From the NCBI RefSeq assembly GCF_933775445.1, contig NC_065875.1, forward strand, positions 8,755,001-8,819,000: a DNA stretch of 64,000 nt, in the 5' to 3' direction. The notes under the pieces were generated by a model. That model was not told where the DNA came from, did not search any database, and worked only from the letters and a program-made list of their open reading frames with translations. This DNA comes from Argentina anserina (lineage: Eukaryota > Streptophyta > Magnoliopsida > Rosales > Rosaceae). Both the position numbers and the translations under genes were made by a program. Numbering within the stretch: position 1 is the first letter of the stretch; every line of letters begins with the position of its first letter. This document shows positions 22,146-34,765 of the stretch, one piece after another.

Positions 22146-23720
22146 CTACTCTGTTGCTTGCTCTGCAGTTCTTATACCAATGAGAAATGTCTCCACACCA
22201 TAGTAAGGTTCATTGCCAACTCTTTCCTTTTTTCTTGGGGGGTTTTTCAGTGCCTTTTGGACTTTGCGACCACTAGGTCCAATGTCACCATGGCCACTAG
22301 GACCTGCACCACCATCTCTGCGCCATACATTGGAAGGACCTCCACGGCCCATACCTCGGCTTCCAAATCTCTTTTCCATGTGGTGTATTGCCCCCACGTG
22401 TGTAAGGGTTAGCATGTCCAGTCTCATTTGCTTTAGGGTTCTTTCCATCCTTCACCTTGTCATAGTTAGCCTCAGGAATTTTCTTTGTCCTAACAGATCT
22501 GGCATTATTGTTCAGATGAACTTGACCATGATGCTCAGATACTTGCAACCAGTGTTCTAAATATCGGGATATATCGGGGATATATCGGTGATATATCGGT
22601 GATATTTAGAAACCGATAGGATAAATGTCATATCGCCTTAATATATCGGTCAACTCAAAATATCGGATCAACATGCGATATATCGGGGATATATCGGTGG
22701 ATTTTTGTTTCTTTTGACTTTTTTTTCGGTGGACTTTTTTTTGGTTGACTTTTTTTTCTGTGGACTTTTTTTCGGTGATTTTTTTTTAAGGAGACGATGT
22801 CATTTTGAGGAATTTCAACGCAAATAGTCAGAAGGTGATTTATGAAGATTATTTTATCTCAGAAGATGAGGATGAAGATAATGGAGAATATGAGTTTGAC
22901 TTTGATTCTAATGATGAGAGAGTTTAAAATGCATGAATGCATAATCAATATCTCAATTTATCTTTTGTGCACCTATTTTTGTTCAATTAGTACTTAGTAG
23001 TTAATATTATTTGGTATATTTGAATATTTTGAAGTATATGTTTATAAATATATTAAATTTAAATTAAAAATTAACAAAAACGATAAATCCGATATAATCC
23101 GATATATCTCGATATATCCCCGTTATATCCTTATTTTACAAAACCGATACGATGCCGATAACCGATATTTAGACCATTGCTTGCAACATGGTGATCAATT
23201 TATGGAATGTCGTGATTTTTTGTTGTCATACTCCAACATATACTGGTTCGCTAGTATAAGTGTTGAAGTAGGGAAAGTGGATAGAGTTTCTGGATCATAT
23301 CATCTTTTGTGAGTTCCTTGCCATAGAAATTGAGACGTGTTTTCAAGTGCAGCATACCCTTGTTGAAGTCATTAACCCTTTTGTAGTCAAGTAAGCGGAT
23401 TTAATTCCACTAGACAGATAATTCTGGGAGGCAAAGTGTCATGAATGTTCCTAAAATGGCCCTTTAGGGCATCCCACAGTTCTTTGGGTGTTTTCAACTG
23501 AAGATACTCCCATACCAAGCTTTGATCGATATGCCGCCTCAAGAACATTAGGGCATTGGCTTTGGTTTTCCGACGGTTCATCTTTTTTGTCAGTGGGAGG
23601 GTAAATGGTGGTTGTGTAGTCATTTCCCACAAACGTGGTTTCAACATCAGAAACGCAACGATGGTACTCAATTCCTTTTGAGTCTAAAATGGCAAATTTG
23701 GGTCGAGTATGATCAATCAT
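22146..23720 (-). pseudogene. Copia B gag, interrupted by a hAT element
   Basis: From 23720 the gag starts MIDHTRPKFAILDSKG and continues through ANALMFLRRHIDQSLVWEYL and TPKELWDALKGHF (UBN2-type gag), then YKRVNDFNKGMLHLKTRLNF. After the inserted hAT element, coding resumes with VSEHHGQVHLNNNARS and KKIPEANYDKVKDG. A degraded zinc knuckle follows at 22210-22150, where CGDISHWYKNC can still be read with the first Cys lost. Several frameshifts separate the pieces. Confidence 0.85.
22550..23179 (+). mobile_element. Short non-autonomous hAT element, copy 2
   Basis: A 630-bp element in the opposite orientation to copy 1 at 2790-3469. It starts CAGTGTTCTAAATATCGG, ends with the complement of CAATGGTCTAAATATCGG, and is flanked by perfect 8-bp target duplications CTTGCAAC (22542-22549 and 23180-23187). 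Removing it and one duplication restores a continuous gag reading (LITMLQ then VSEHHG), which proves insertion. The acidic reading frame is at 22810-22927 on plus, ending FDFDSNDERV and a stop. Confidence 0.92.
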
Positions 23721-24367
23721 CTACAAAAATAAGAGTAAATGTGTATTAATTTCCAAAAGTGTGAATTGGATTTCAAGACCAAATTTCATGGTGGTCACAT
23801 ATTTTCTTTCGATGCTTTTGTGAAATTACTTTATCACATAATTGATTTTCGAAATTTCATAAAACTCATGAATTTTCGTGATCATGACGAACACATAGTA
23901 TATAAGTCATGGTAAAATAATATATTAACGGCTTAATTTAACCAACATAACATACATAATAATAATTCTTAAGCACGTCAAAAATTATAACATGTAACAA
24001 ATATGTCACATAAAACGTAAAATAATATTGGTCAATTTAGAATAAACTATCTATGTAACATGTATTCATATCTAACAGAACAAATAGCAATACATACAGG
24101 GTAGGCATGCATAGTTATCAGATTTAGGTTAAATAATTAACACACACACAATAACAAAACTTTCATGATTACCATTTGACGTGCCAGAACAGTAACAGTA
24201 AACGGTTACTATAAATTACTAAGAAGTAAAAAAATTGAAAACTAACCTTATTTTAGCAAAAATTGTAAATATGCCCTTTTTTCAATTTTAGGCTTGGGGT
24301 TGCGTGTCTGGGTCTAGGCTCGCTGGATCTGCTACTGCAAAAACAAGCCGCAATTTCTCTCGCCAAT

Positions 24368-26728
24368 TGATATGAGCACTTTATGTGAAGTTCTTAATAT
24401 GTTTTTACCTCCATTTGTACTTTGATTAGCCCTTATTGTTATGATACCGAGTCATTGAGTCATAATAGGAGTCTTGGACGGTATTTGATGTGTTTTTGTG
24501 CTTAAACGAGTTAAAAACGAAGAATTGGTCTATAGTCATAGTTTGAGTAGGAACCTTTATAGGACTAGAAAATCTAGTTGGATTAGGAGTCTTCATCTTT
24601 CTACGTTTTGGTCGTATTGGCAATATTTTGAGTCATTCTTGTATTAGGAATCCTTGTTAGACTATGAAATGTATCATTTGGGAGAGTCCTACTTGAACTG
24701 AAACTCTTTTTATGAAACTTTCCTAGATGAACTTTCATATTCTAGTAACTTACTTGTTCTAGTAAGTTTCCTTTTTTGCAAAATAGAAACTTTCCTAATC
24801 TAGCTGAGCTCACGTACATGTGTCTTTTTAAGACAATAATTGTCTAAATTAGGACAGGTTTATTAAATGAATTCTCCTACTTATTAGTTTCTTTTCTTAT
24901 ATTCAGATTTGGGTTTAAGAGATAATTCAAGAGGAAAATGAGTCCTAGCCGTGCAAAGAAAGAAGAAGAGAACAAACAGAAAATTAAGGAGCCGTGGGTT
25001 TCACACGAAGGAGAATTAAAGAGTCCTTGCCGTAGATATGATTAAATGAAGAGGGAAAGAAGGAGATAAAAAGATGAGATAATGAAGGAGTCTTTGAAGG
25101 AGCCGTGAGGAAGCCATGCAACAATAATCAAGGAGTCAAGCTGAAACAAATATGAGAAGAGATAAGATGTAGCCAAGGGTTTTAATTTAAAGGAAGGATA
25201 ATTGTGAAGCCATGCATGCAGCCGTGAGGAGAATGCAAAGATTTAGAGAAAATGAAGGAGCCGTGCAGCTTGAATGAAAGGAGACAAGGGATAAGTCAAA
25301 ACAGAAATTAAGAGAGAATAAAAGAAGAGATAGGTCGTGAGAGAAAGAAGGGGGGATCTCGAAGATCAGTCCATGCAAATCCAAGAGTGTCATGGCAAGA
25401 GAAAATCAATGATAATTAAAAGCTAGAAAGGATAATTGTGAAGAAGCCATGCATGCAAGTCCCTTGAAGATTAAAGAACCGTGAGCAATTCAAAGATGAA
25501 GGAAGAGATAATCCATGCAGCCAATTAAGGAGTGAAGCTTTGCATTATCCATACAGCTGAGGAAACAACGTGAAGAGATAAGAGAGTCAGAAGAGATGCC
25601 GTGACTCTTCAACCCAAGCCCATAACCGTGTAACCTATCACCTTCACTCTTCTATAAATAGTCACGGCATAGCATTCATTCACCATCACCTTTGATTCAC
25701 AAAGTTAAGCCGAACTTCTGCCAAAATACATCCAGAAAATTCAAGCCATAAGCTTCATTCATCATCACCAAACTGTGCTACCCTTCCTCCTCCTTCATAT
25801 GGAATTCATCCTTGCCGAATCTTTCAAGGTTTCTAATGTGTGATTCATCCATGGCTTGTAATTTTTCTTTTGGTTTTCTAAATATTTCGAATTCATTGTA
25901 TGAGTTATTGGATGTTGTTTTCGGTTTTATATATGAAGAACATATTTTCAGACTTATTTGGTTTTATGGTTTGATTGTATGAACTTAAGAATGTGTATGT
26001 ATGTTGTGCTTGATGAATAGGGGCAGTAGGTTTTTGATTTATTTTTAGGTTTTATTTTGATTGATTCCTTGAACTTGTACATCTAAATCAATGCTTGAGG
26101 AAGCCACGGCCATGGTTCTCCTAAGGTTGCGATTTCACTCACCAAAGTAATCTTTAATTGAGTTATGCGCATCGTGTTTCAATTAATGGTACTTGTATAG
26201 GACTGTGATAGTTCTAGGAATTTGCATGCTTAATCAAGATGAGTGACGCCATGTTTGCTTTCATGTCTACAATTCGACTTAATGTGTTTATGTGCTTCTT
26301 TGTGTTTAACTAGTACGCTTCGTTATGTTGAACTCTTTTTAACATATGTTTAGGATTGAACGCTTCGTTGATTCTAAATAATTAAGAAGTTTTAACAATG
26401 AGATGAACCGCTTTGGGCTCTAATTAGAATTGAAATTGAAATGGACTAGGAATAACTCGAAATTATTTGCTGCCTATTATTTGTTTTGTGCGTGTGTTAC
26501 ATGAGTAGAATTCGTGTTTTGGTTATGTGATGAGTGGTAGATCAATTGTATATCAGTAATTTAGGATTTATTTTAAGTAGTAGTTTTAGAATCCAAATCA
26601 AATCCCTCAATAACATGATAAGTTTTGAGTACCATTCGATTCACCGGACTGAACGATCTCTGCTTATTCTATACTAACGATAATGTTTTTCAGGGTTTAG
26701 TATAGATGTTTTAACCAACAGTCTATCA
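24368..26728 (+). repeat. Solo LTR related to the 34766-41430 element
   Basis: Starts TGATATGAGCACTTTATG and ends AACAGTCTATCA, matching both ends of the 1.74-kb LTRs of the gypsy-type element at 34766-41430. Flanks are CCAAT and CCTAT, a 5-bp target duplication with one change. No second LTR or internal part is adjacent, so it is a solo LTR left after LTR-LTR recombination. It is about 620 bp longer than its relatives. The extra length lies in 24930-25600, where purine-rich segments carrying GCCGTG and CATGCA words are repeated. A likely TATA box, TATAAATA, lies at about 25652. Confidence 0.83.
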
Positions 26729-27147
26729 CCTATCTAAATTGTCGATGCCGCTATCTATCTCGCCGATCGTGGAAAGAGAAACCGGGTGCAGATCGGGTCA
26801 GGTTTGCAGGTGGAAACCTCAACGTTGGCGTTAGGCTGCGTCGTCGGAGATCGGAGGATCGTGAGTAGAAAATGAATCGGGCCGATTTTGGTTGCAGGCC
26901 TCACCGGTCTGAATCAACGTCGACGTGTGGGTCGTCGAGTTTTGGGCACAAGTGTCGGCGTGGCGTGTTCACACCGGTAGAGAATAGCACCGACAGAGAA
27001 ACACGTGGGTTCCGGTTTGGAATCAACCGGAACTGGGCAGTGCTATTGCTAGCGAGGCTAGCGGCGGTCGGGAAAAAAAAACTAGGGTTTTATGTTTGAT
27101 TTTTTTTTTGGCTAAAAACTTAGAATAGAGCTAAAATACTGATAACG

Positions 27148-27376
27148 TGTAAAAGTAAAATGGAATTAATCTACTCGAATTATTACAAAGCCCTTTTATA
27201 TAGAGGAAATATTACATGGAAATGTATTAATCAGTTTAATGACAATAAACGCTAATTGATCCATTACATAATTTAGATCCGTGATTAACTAAATATCAAA
27301 GTTGATTGCATAATTACATCTGTCAGTTACTTTGACGAAAACACACTAATAAGGTAATAATGTTTTTCCTTTAACA
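27148..27376 (-). repeat. Copia B 5' LTR (right)
   Basis: A 229-bp LTR, TGTAAAAGTAAAATGG to CCTTTAACA, followed by the target duplication ATTTA. It gives the uninterrupted form of the LTR found enlarged at 19145-19931. Confidence 0.88.
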
Positions 27377-27431
27377 ATTTAGACATATTAGAAAACCTTA
27401 GGAAACATAGTAATTCTCTCAAATTTTATAA

Positions 27432-28132
27432 GGGTGCGGCTATTGTCACCTCACTATTTATTTTGTTTACCCTTTTTACTTATTTCACCCCATATTTTAA
27501 ATTTAACATTAAATTTGATAATTTCACCCAGTTCTTTTTCCAAACTGTCCTTATATGAAATATTGAATTAAAAAAATTAGAGACATTCTTTCGATTAATT
27601 TACACCAATATAAAAATAATAATAAAGTTTCCGAATATAATATTAATCTGATTAATATATTATTTCCTTAATTATATATTCCTTTTGAATTTTTTCTACA
27701 AAAAATCAATGTTTTATCTAATATAAATGCCAAAAAAATCATAGATTAACAATTTTGAGTTGTGGAATTTGTTTAGTAGATTATCAACTTTGAGAACGAA
27801 AAAAAAATTGATTCTGGTGTTAGAATTTTTATTTGTAATGTTCACAATGTATTGTAAATATGTTATTAATTTAACAGTATGATTTATGATTTGAATAATG
27901 AATTACATATGATTATTAAAAAAAATGAAACATTTTCAATCAAAAAGAGAGAAATATTTTCAAATTCGGGTGGAAAAAATTAATATTTCATGAAAAATTA
28001 TATATTTGTTGTTTATATGTAATTAATTGGTTATGTATTTAAAAACATTTGTGTATTTAATAATCATTTTACACTTTAATAATATAATTTTTAATAATTA
28101 ATATTTTTATAAAAGTAGCAATAGCCGCGCCC
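27432..28132. mobile_element. 701-bp MITE with GGG(T/C)GCGGCTATTG ends
   Basis: Terminal inverted repeats GGGTGCGGCTATTG (left) and GGGCGCGGCTATTG (right, complement) bound an AT-rich interior without coding capacity. A perfect 7-bp direct repeat, TTTATAA, flanks it (27425-27431 and 28133-28139). Seven is not a standard duplication length: if one terminal base is given to the flank, a 5-bp TTATA with an AGGG start also fits. I therefore leave the superfamily open. Confidence 0.75.
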
Positions 28133-28139
28133 TTTATAA

Positions 28140-30560
28140 TAGTTTTTAGGATGTCTTGTTTTCGTGTTTTACTTTATCATTCTTTTTAGTGATTGTTGGG
28201 TCACCAAAAAGTTACTTAAGTTAGCTGATTGATAAAGCTAAAAGTGTATTTGTTAGATGATAATTTTAAGAGAAGTACGTATGGGATTAGCTGGTTATAA
28301 TCTTTATTAATAACTCGAATGATTTAGTTGAGACAGTTATAGGTGATTTGTTAGTTTTAATCTCCATATGTGCATCGTTTTCGCAAAAAATGAGCTACAC
28401 CAATTGCGGTTTTCTATATAATTTAAGATGGGGTATATACTTTTTTTTTAAAACCTCGACAATATTGTCATTTCTTAGAACACAAGAAAAAGAGAATGAT
28501 ACAATGACCTAGTTCACTCTCTCAAATCCTTGGCATGAATTGAAACTAAGCAAAAGAACCAAATCAAGGAAAATCTTAACTAAAGAACTAAGTGCACCCT
28601 ACCCTAGTATGAAACCTAAAAAACAAATGTCAGCATAACCAAAAATAAAATGTTTGCATGACTAGCTCACTTATTTGATGACCGTTAGGATCACCTTACG
28701 CATATGGGGTATCCTTAGGGTCGATGCTAACTAAGGCCGCCCTGAGACATCTAAGGCCCAAAGCCCATTGCCCATTAGACATCCTTATCTTCACACCAGG
28801 CCCAAAGCCTAAATTTGCCGAACCTACGGCACCACTAGGCCCCAACGCCAACCAAGGGTTGCAACGGGCAACCTTGGTCACACTGCTGCCGTGAGGAGAT
28901 CCCCCATACACCACTAGAAGTCTCTCATCGCCGCCGCCAAATTTGTGCCACCCACCAAGAGACTAAGCACCATTAGTCCCCTTCATCCCATCGCTAGTGA
29001 GATCGGCACCAGAACGACAATCACCACCATCCACATCATTAACATCATCACCGACACGCCTTGTATTAACCACCATTTTCAATCGTAGCCTCCAACCTCC
29101 TGCGACGCAGAGAGCCACTAGATCTTCTCCACCCGGGGAGAACCCTAAATCGGAATGCACATCGTCCTTCAATTCCACAATAGAGTCATTGATGTAGCAT
29201 TTTTATGGCCATCAATAAAATTCTGTAGGAGATAATATAGTGGTTAGTAAGGGTTATCGTTATAGATCAGGGATTGAGGGTACTCTGCAAGATAGAGCGT
29301 TAGTAAAAATTAATATTCACAAGTATTTACATATTTACAAGAGGTATAAAAGAGTTGAAGTTTGTCTTTACATTCCTACGAAAAAAATAATATAATTATA
29401 TACAAGTGACCATCCTTATTCGCACACACACAAACACATGAACATGAAACGAAATTACGTTATCTCAATCCTAACAACTTAAAACATGCAAGTTTAACGT
29501 TAAATCAACTTTTTAGATAAAGACAGTCAACTGAGCCAAGTAATTATCTAAATTCTTCTACACCCTCCCAAATAGCAACCGATGCAGCCAAGATACAAAT
29601 GATATTTCATATAAAACAGCTGATGCAGCCAAGTAATTACATGAATTATTAAGCACGAAGAACATAAAGTTGAACATATTAATACAAAAGTAAAGCCGAC
29701 GCAGCCCAACACCCCATATTAACATGCAATCTATAACTCACATACCCACTTATGTTAACCAACGTGGTCCAAACACAAATAAGGTACATATGGATAAAGA
29801 ACAAGAACTATAGATTTAAAACCAATAAACAAGCATGAATCATGTAGCTAGAAGATCATATGATAACATAAGAACAATAATCACACACATGGATTAATAA
29901 TCAAAATAAAATCGAAAGAAGAAGAATAAGATCATGAAAGACATAAAGATTGAATTAAAATAAAAAGAAGAATTCATAGAGTTACACTTTTTGTTTGTCG
30001 AAATTCCGAGCACAACTACTATGATTACACAATAGAATCACGGCTAAGGAGAAAGAAAAACCTAAATACACTATGATTATGGAGTAAAGAAAGAGAGGGC
30101 AGAAGACTTGTGCGGCAAAAAGGAGGTTCTCAACTTCTTAATTAAGTCTCCTATATATAGGGAAGAAACCCCACAAAGTTGAACTAAACTTAACCATTCT
30201 TTTAGATGATTCTAAAGTGATCCAAGGGATTGAAATAACTCACTTTTCTGTCCACAATTGATGCTCATAAAAGCCCTAGTAAAACCCAATTTGTGGCTGC
30301 ATTTTCTTTCATTTCTTGACTATGATTGCTTCTCCTTAGACAGATCGACATTTGCTCACTAAATCAAGCATAACATCCTCCATAAAAATTGATATAACTT
30401 CGATTTTAATGGCTCTGGAAACTAGACTTTCATAGATATATTACTCTTAATTTTCCTCCAAGTAGTTTACCCGGTATGATCTATCGAAGTTTGACTGTTT
30501 TGCAGAAGTAAAATTTTGATTCCGGGTTTTATTGCTCTTTTTTGTCCTTTAAATATTTAT
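28140..30560. other. Intergenic, probable retroelement debris
   Basis: 28680-29200 is GC-richer with frames open on both strands, but no domain was recognised. 29200-30560 has LTR-like character: a 'gggttatcgttatagatc' passage, a CCTATATATAGGG TATA palindrome near 30152, and GATGCAGCCAAG-like words repeated at about 29582, 29622 and 29699. No terminal repeats or target duplications were located. Confidence 0.35.
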
Positions 30561-33500
30561 GTTTCTTATTTTGCTCCAATATACCTATAAATTAAGTTTA
30601 AAATGACATTATTAAAAGAATAATTAAAAGAAATAGATAACATATTAAAAATGTCACATGAAAAAATAAAGGTGGGCTCACCCACTTGTTGTCTGGATCC
30701 AGTCGAAACCTTCACCTCTAACCAAACCACCATCACTACCCGTAATCCCGCAACCCCATTTGAGAAGAGGGCGGCTAGGGAGAAAAGAAGAGAGAGGATG
30801 GCGAGGGATTTCATAGGGTATTTGATTCTAATTTTCAATCTGGATCCGAGTATAGGTTTGAAAATTTGGTCGTGGGTTATCAAATGGTTTACTTAACAGA
30901 CACTCTCCTTGGCTCATTGTTGTATTTTTTGTTCAGATTTTTTTAGTTTTTCTTATTTTGATTTTAACAAGGTTTTTGGACCAACATGTGAAAACAAATC
31001 TTAACTCAACAAGAGAAAACCATGTACTAAAGTAAAACAAAAAACGACATTTACTGTAAGACAGATGATTTTTGTTTTAATGCTTTGACCTGCCAAATTA
31101 GGGTAGCACTGTTGTAGTGTAGTGAAGTTTTTGCCAATGAGATTGATGAGTGCACTGACAAAAACAAGATTAATATATAGAATAATCAAGTTTGGAAAAG
31201 ACCCAACCATGACACACTTCCTTCCATTTTGAATTGACAATTTTCATTTCAACAATGACCTATTTTTCTATGGTAAACCATTTATAAAAATTAGAAAGAA
31301 CTCTAATGCCTGTGTGTTTAGAGTATAGAGTATTTATAAATTATAAATTATAAACAACTATCCCCATAAAAGAGAACCAAAAAATTGAAGGAATTAAGAA
31401 AAGAAGAAGGCATCTCTGGTGCAAAGTGAGGAAGTAAGATAAAGATATATTGTATGGGAATGTACACCATCCAGAATCTTTGTTGGAGACAGAGCTAGTT
31501 TTATTCTTCCTTTCTTTTCTGCAATTAGAATTGATGCTTCCACGAGGGTTTCCTTAGGTTTGTCTCCATTTTATTTTTAATTTTAAGCTCACGGCCACCT
31601 TCCTCTCGGATCAAACTCATCAAAGTGGTGCTAATTTCTTTTTTCTTTTGAAATTGGTATAAAGAAAATCGAAAAAAATTAAAGCAGGAAAAAAGTGAAG
31701 CACCCGTGCCTTGCCCTTCCTGGCTTTACTCACGTTTGGTGGCTCACATATATAATGTGTGTGTGCAAGGATGAAGTTAGAAGTGCCATACTAGAGCAAT
31801 CAAGCTAAAGAGTTTTCCTTGCTTGTGTGTACGTGTGGTGCTCATGGGCACAAAAGTTACAAAAGAATATTTACGTTGTGAGAGAATTTTCATGCATACA
31901 ACGCGACATATGGTAGGTAATTACAACTCAATAAAATATGAGCAAAACTGTAAATTTAAGACATATCTGATTCCAACTTGGATCTCAGACCTAAATAAAT
32001 ATCACCAAGCATCCCAAACGAGCATAGCCTTTTTTTCCCGTTGTTATCATATATTGCATTGCCACTAATTAATTTCATCAATTGATCACCTGTCTATTCA
32101 AGTTTCTGAGTAAGATTTCATCCAAGGAACAGTTAAAATCCCATCATTTATATCATGTCAACTAGGGATTGAGGCCACGCGTTGCTGCGGTTTTGTGTTA
32201 ATGTCAATGTTCATATTAGAATACGTTGTTAGGTAAAAAGCATGCAAGTTGCAACGGAGTTTTTGAATATAATATATGGTATTGTAAAATTAAGCTTCAT
32301 ACATATTTACCGGCAATATATGTATAAGTGAAATATGTAATAAGCATTAATATTCGATTCCAGTAAATATATCTCTGTGGTAACTTAAAACATATATTCT
32401 CTACATTTTGAACCATCATTAAACAGAGAAAAGGGGCGCAACATCTCTTAAAAAAACAAAGAGGAGAGATGCAACACTCAATACACTAGTTTCATATTTG
32501 ATGATTTTGATCTAACATGTATATATTTGAGAGTATGCAAGAACAGAACAGATAACTAAAATTTCCCATCAACATCAAAGTAAATAAAAGAAAGCTGAAA
32601 ATGTAATTGGGCACCAAATTTAGTAACTAATAGTGGAAAAAATGGAAAATACAGTGTTTCCAAATGAAGTAGATGGCTGAGGAAGAAACCTAGATTGACA
32701 TGGAAGCTCCAGGATGGAGAGCGAAGCAGTAAGAGCAAGAGCCGAAAAAAATTATGACGCGTGTTCATCACTATCTAATTTTATAAATAGGTCAGTAGCA
32801 AGTATGTGATTAAAATCAAAATAAGGATAAAATTATAATTTCACACAAAATTTATGAACAATAATTAACATGAATAATGTTTGTCAAATTAATATACAGT
32901 AAATATCATTATCTCATTGCAATTGTTTTCTGATATGATGATAGAGCATTCCATTATCTTTAACATGTCGATCAAGGTGTTTATGTTCAATCCTTCTTTA
33001 ATTATTTGTGGGCATTCCATTAAATACACAAAAGCTATCAGTAGACATTCACTCTTAAAATTCCAGTGTCGATATTCATATCATGAAGAACTTCAACGTA
33101 ACAGTAGTAGGGGCGGATTCAGCTCATGTAAGATTTCTGTCCATAAAAAAAAAAACTCTTTATAAAAAAAAAAATTAACCAATCGATTGTACGGGGGGTC
33201 TCTTTGCTCTCAGCTATACTTCTACAGTTCTACTGTATAACCCACAAATTTAGCTATTCTCCAGTTCTCTTCTAAGTTTTTTTAAATTGAATCAGATACT
33301 GATTAGAATAATTAGATATTAATTATGGAATTATTAGATTCTAAAATTTGGTGGGTATATGGGTTTGTTCACTTTATTGGTTAAACATATCTTATTGGAA
33401 ATTTGGAATATGATTATATGAAATTGGGTGCTAATGTGTTAATCTTGCTACTGTGTCTTACTGAATAGCTGAATAAATTATAATATGAGATTGAGTATTT

Positions 33501-34760
33501 TATTTGCTTATTTGAGTTTGGTAAGATTGTAGGGAATTAGTGTCATCGATTTGAAATGATTGGAAATTTGGTGGTATGTTAAAGAATGACCGAATGAGAG
33601 ATTGAGTATCTATTTATGTTGATTAGTTAAGAACTTAAGATTATAGGGAATTGTATGAATATTTAAGTTTAATTTACTTTTAATTATATGAACTTTATAC
33701 ATTGTATATTGTAAACCTGAAAAAAAAAATTTAGTATTCGGCCAAAATTGTAGTCCGTCCAATTAAATTCTAGGTATGTCCCTTAAATTAGCCCATGTGA
33801 CATGTTTATCCTAGATCCTCCAATGAATAATAGTGTGTTCGATGTCTCTCTCCCACGAACTATATATATATCTGCCTTTGAAATGAAAATTCTTCTTGTC
33901 TAGTTCAACATGTACCTCTGGTATGGAATCGAACTACTTCATATGCTCCAACAAAGTTTTCTTTGTCTATACAACTTGAGAACCTTAAGAAGTATCAGAA
34001 TACATTACAGTGACTGTACCAGCATAATTAATGCATTTATATATCAATATATGGATACCATTGATCGATCATCTCCAAGACCAAACAACCATAAACTTCT
34101 TTTCTCATATTGAGCAATAACTAATCTGCTTTGTCATATTAAGTTCTATGGCGCTCTAATGATATTTCTTACATTTTCTATTTTTACTTTTCGACATTTC
34201 TCACATAAAGATCCTCGTTGGTTTTGTTTTTAATTCTAAGGGTTGCTCCATTACGTACTTGGGTCTCCGAATTGCCTAGATTACTTTTTAATAGATATGA
34301 CTTCTTCAAATAACTTGAGGACATTATTTCATAATTGGTAATTACATATTTTTTCCTAAGAAAATTCAACATGAGTGTAAGATAATCTATAGCGTTCTTT
34401 AGAATTAATCCATAATCTAAACTGTTCTTTCGAATTTAAATAGCGTAAGTGATGCAAAAGAGGTGGTGGATTAGCAATCTCATTCACCTGGTCAGCTTAT
34501 CATATATTATATCTTTATTTTATATACACTTTTACTTACAATAATGTTTTCTCTCTCTTAATCCACATACCCTCTCTTCGACCCAAAATCTCGTATTCTT
34601 CTCTTCTCGTGATCTTTTTCTCTTCTAAAATCCATAATTTTTCTAAACCCATAAGATATCTGACAGAGATCCAACACCACAGATTAAACTTCTCTCAATC
34701 TCAACATCTTTGTTTTGCCGGCCAAGGTTAGCTCTCTCTTCTTACACCATGTCAGATAAG
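30561..34760. other. Intergenic, no gene recognised
   Basis: AT-rich. 30660-30900 contains a small GC-richer block without a recognisable product. 34540-34740 is CT-rich and looks like a plant 5' leader with a possible intron donor (GCCAAG then GTTAGC at about 34724-34736), just before the retrotransposon insertion at 34766. Confidence 0.35.
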
Positions 34761-34765
34761 AAATA

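Larger units (their letters stand above)
19145..27376 (-). mobile_element. Copia-type LTR retrotransposon B, deleted, with nested insertions
   Basis: LTRs at 19145-19931 and 27148-27376 start TGTAAAAGTAAAA and end CCTTTAACA. Target duplications ATTTA lie at 19140-19144 and 27377-27381. Orientation is minus: the polypurine tract AATAGGGAG abuts the left LTR, and CGTTATCAG follows the right LTR as the primer-site side, the same word as in Copia A. Coding remnants run right to left: gag (23720-22146), protease start fused to RT (about 21620-21190), then RNase H (20671-19949). A hAT element sits in gag and a solo LTR in the leader. Confidence 0.9.
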
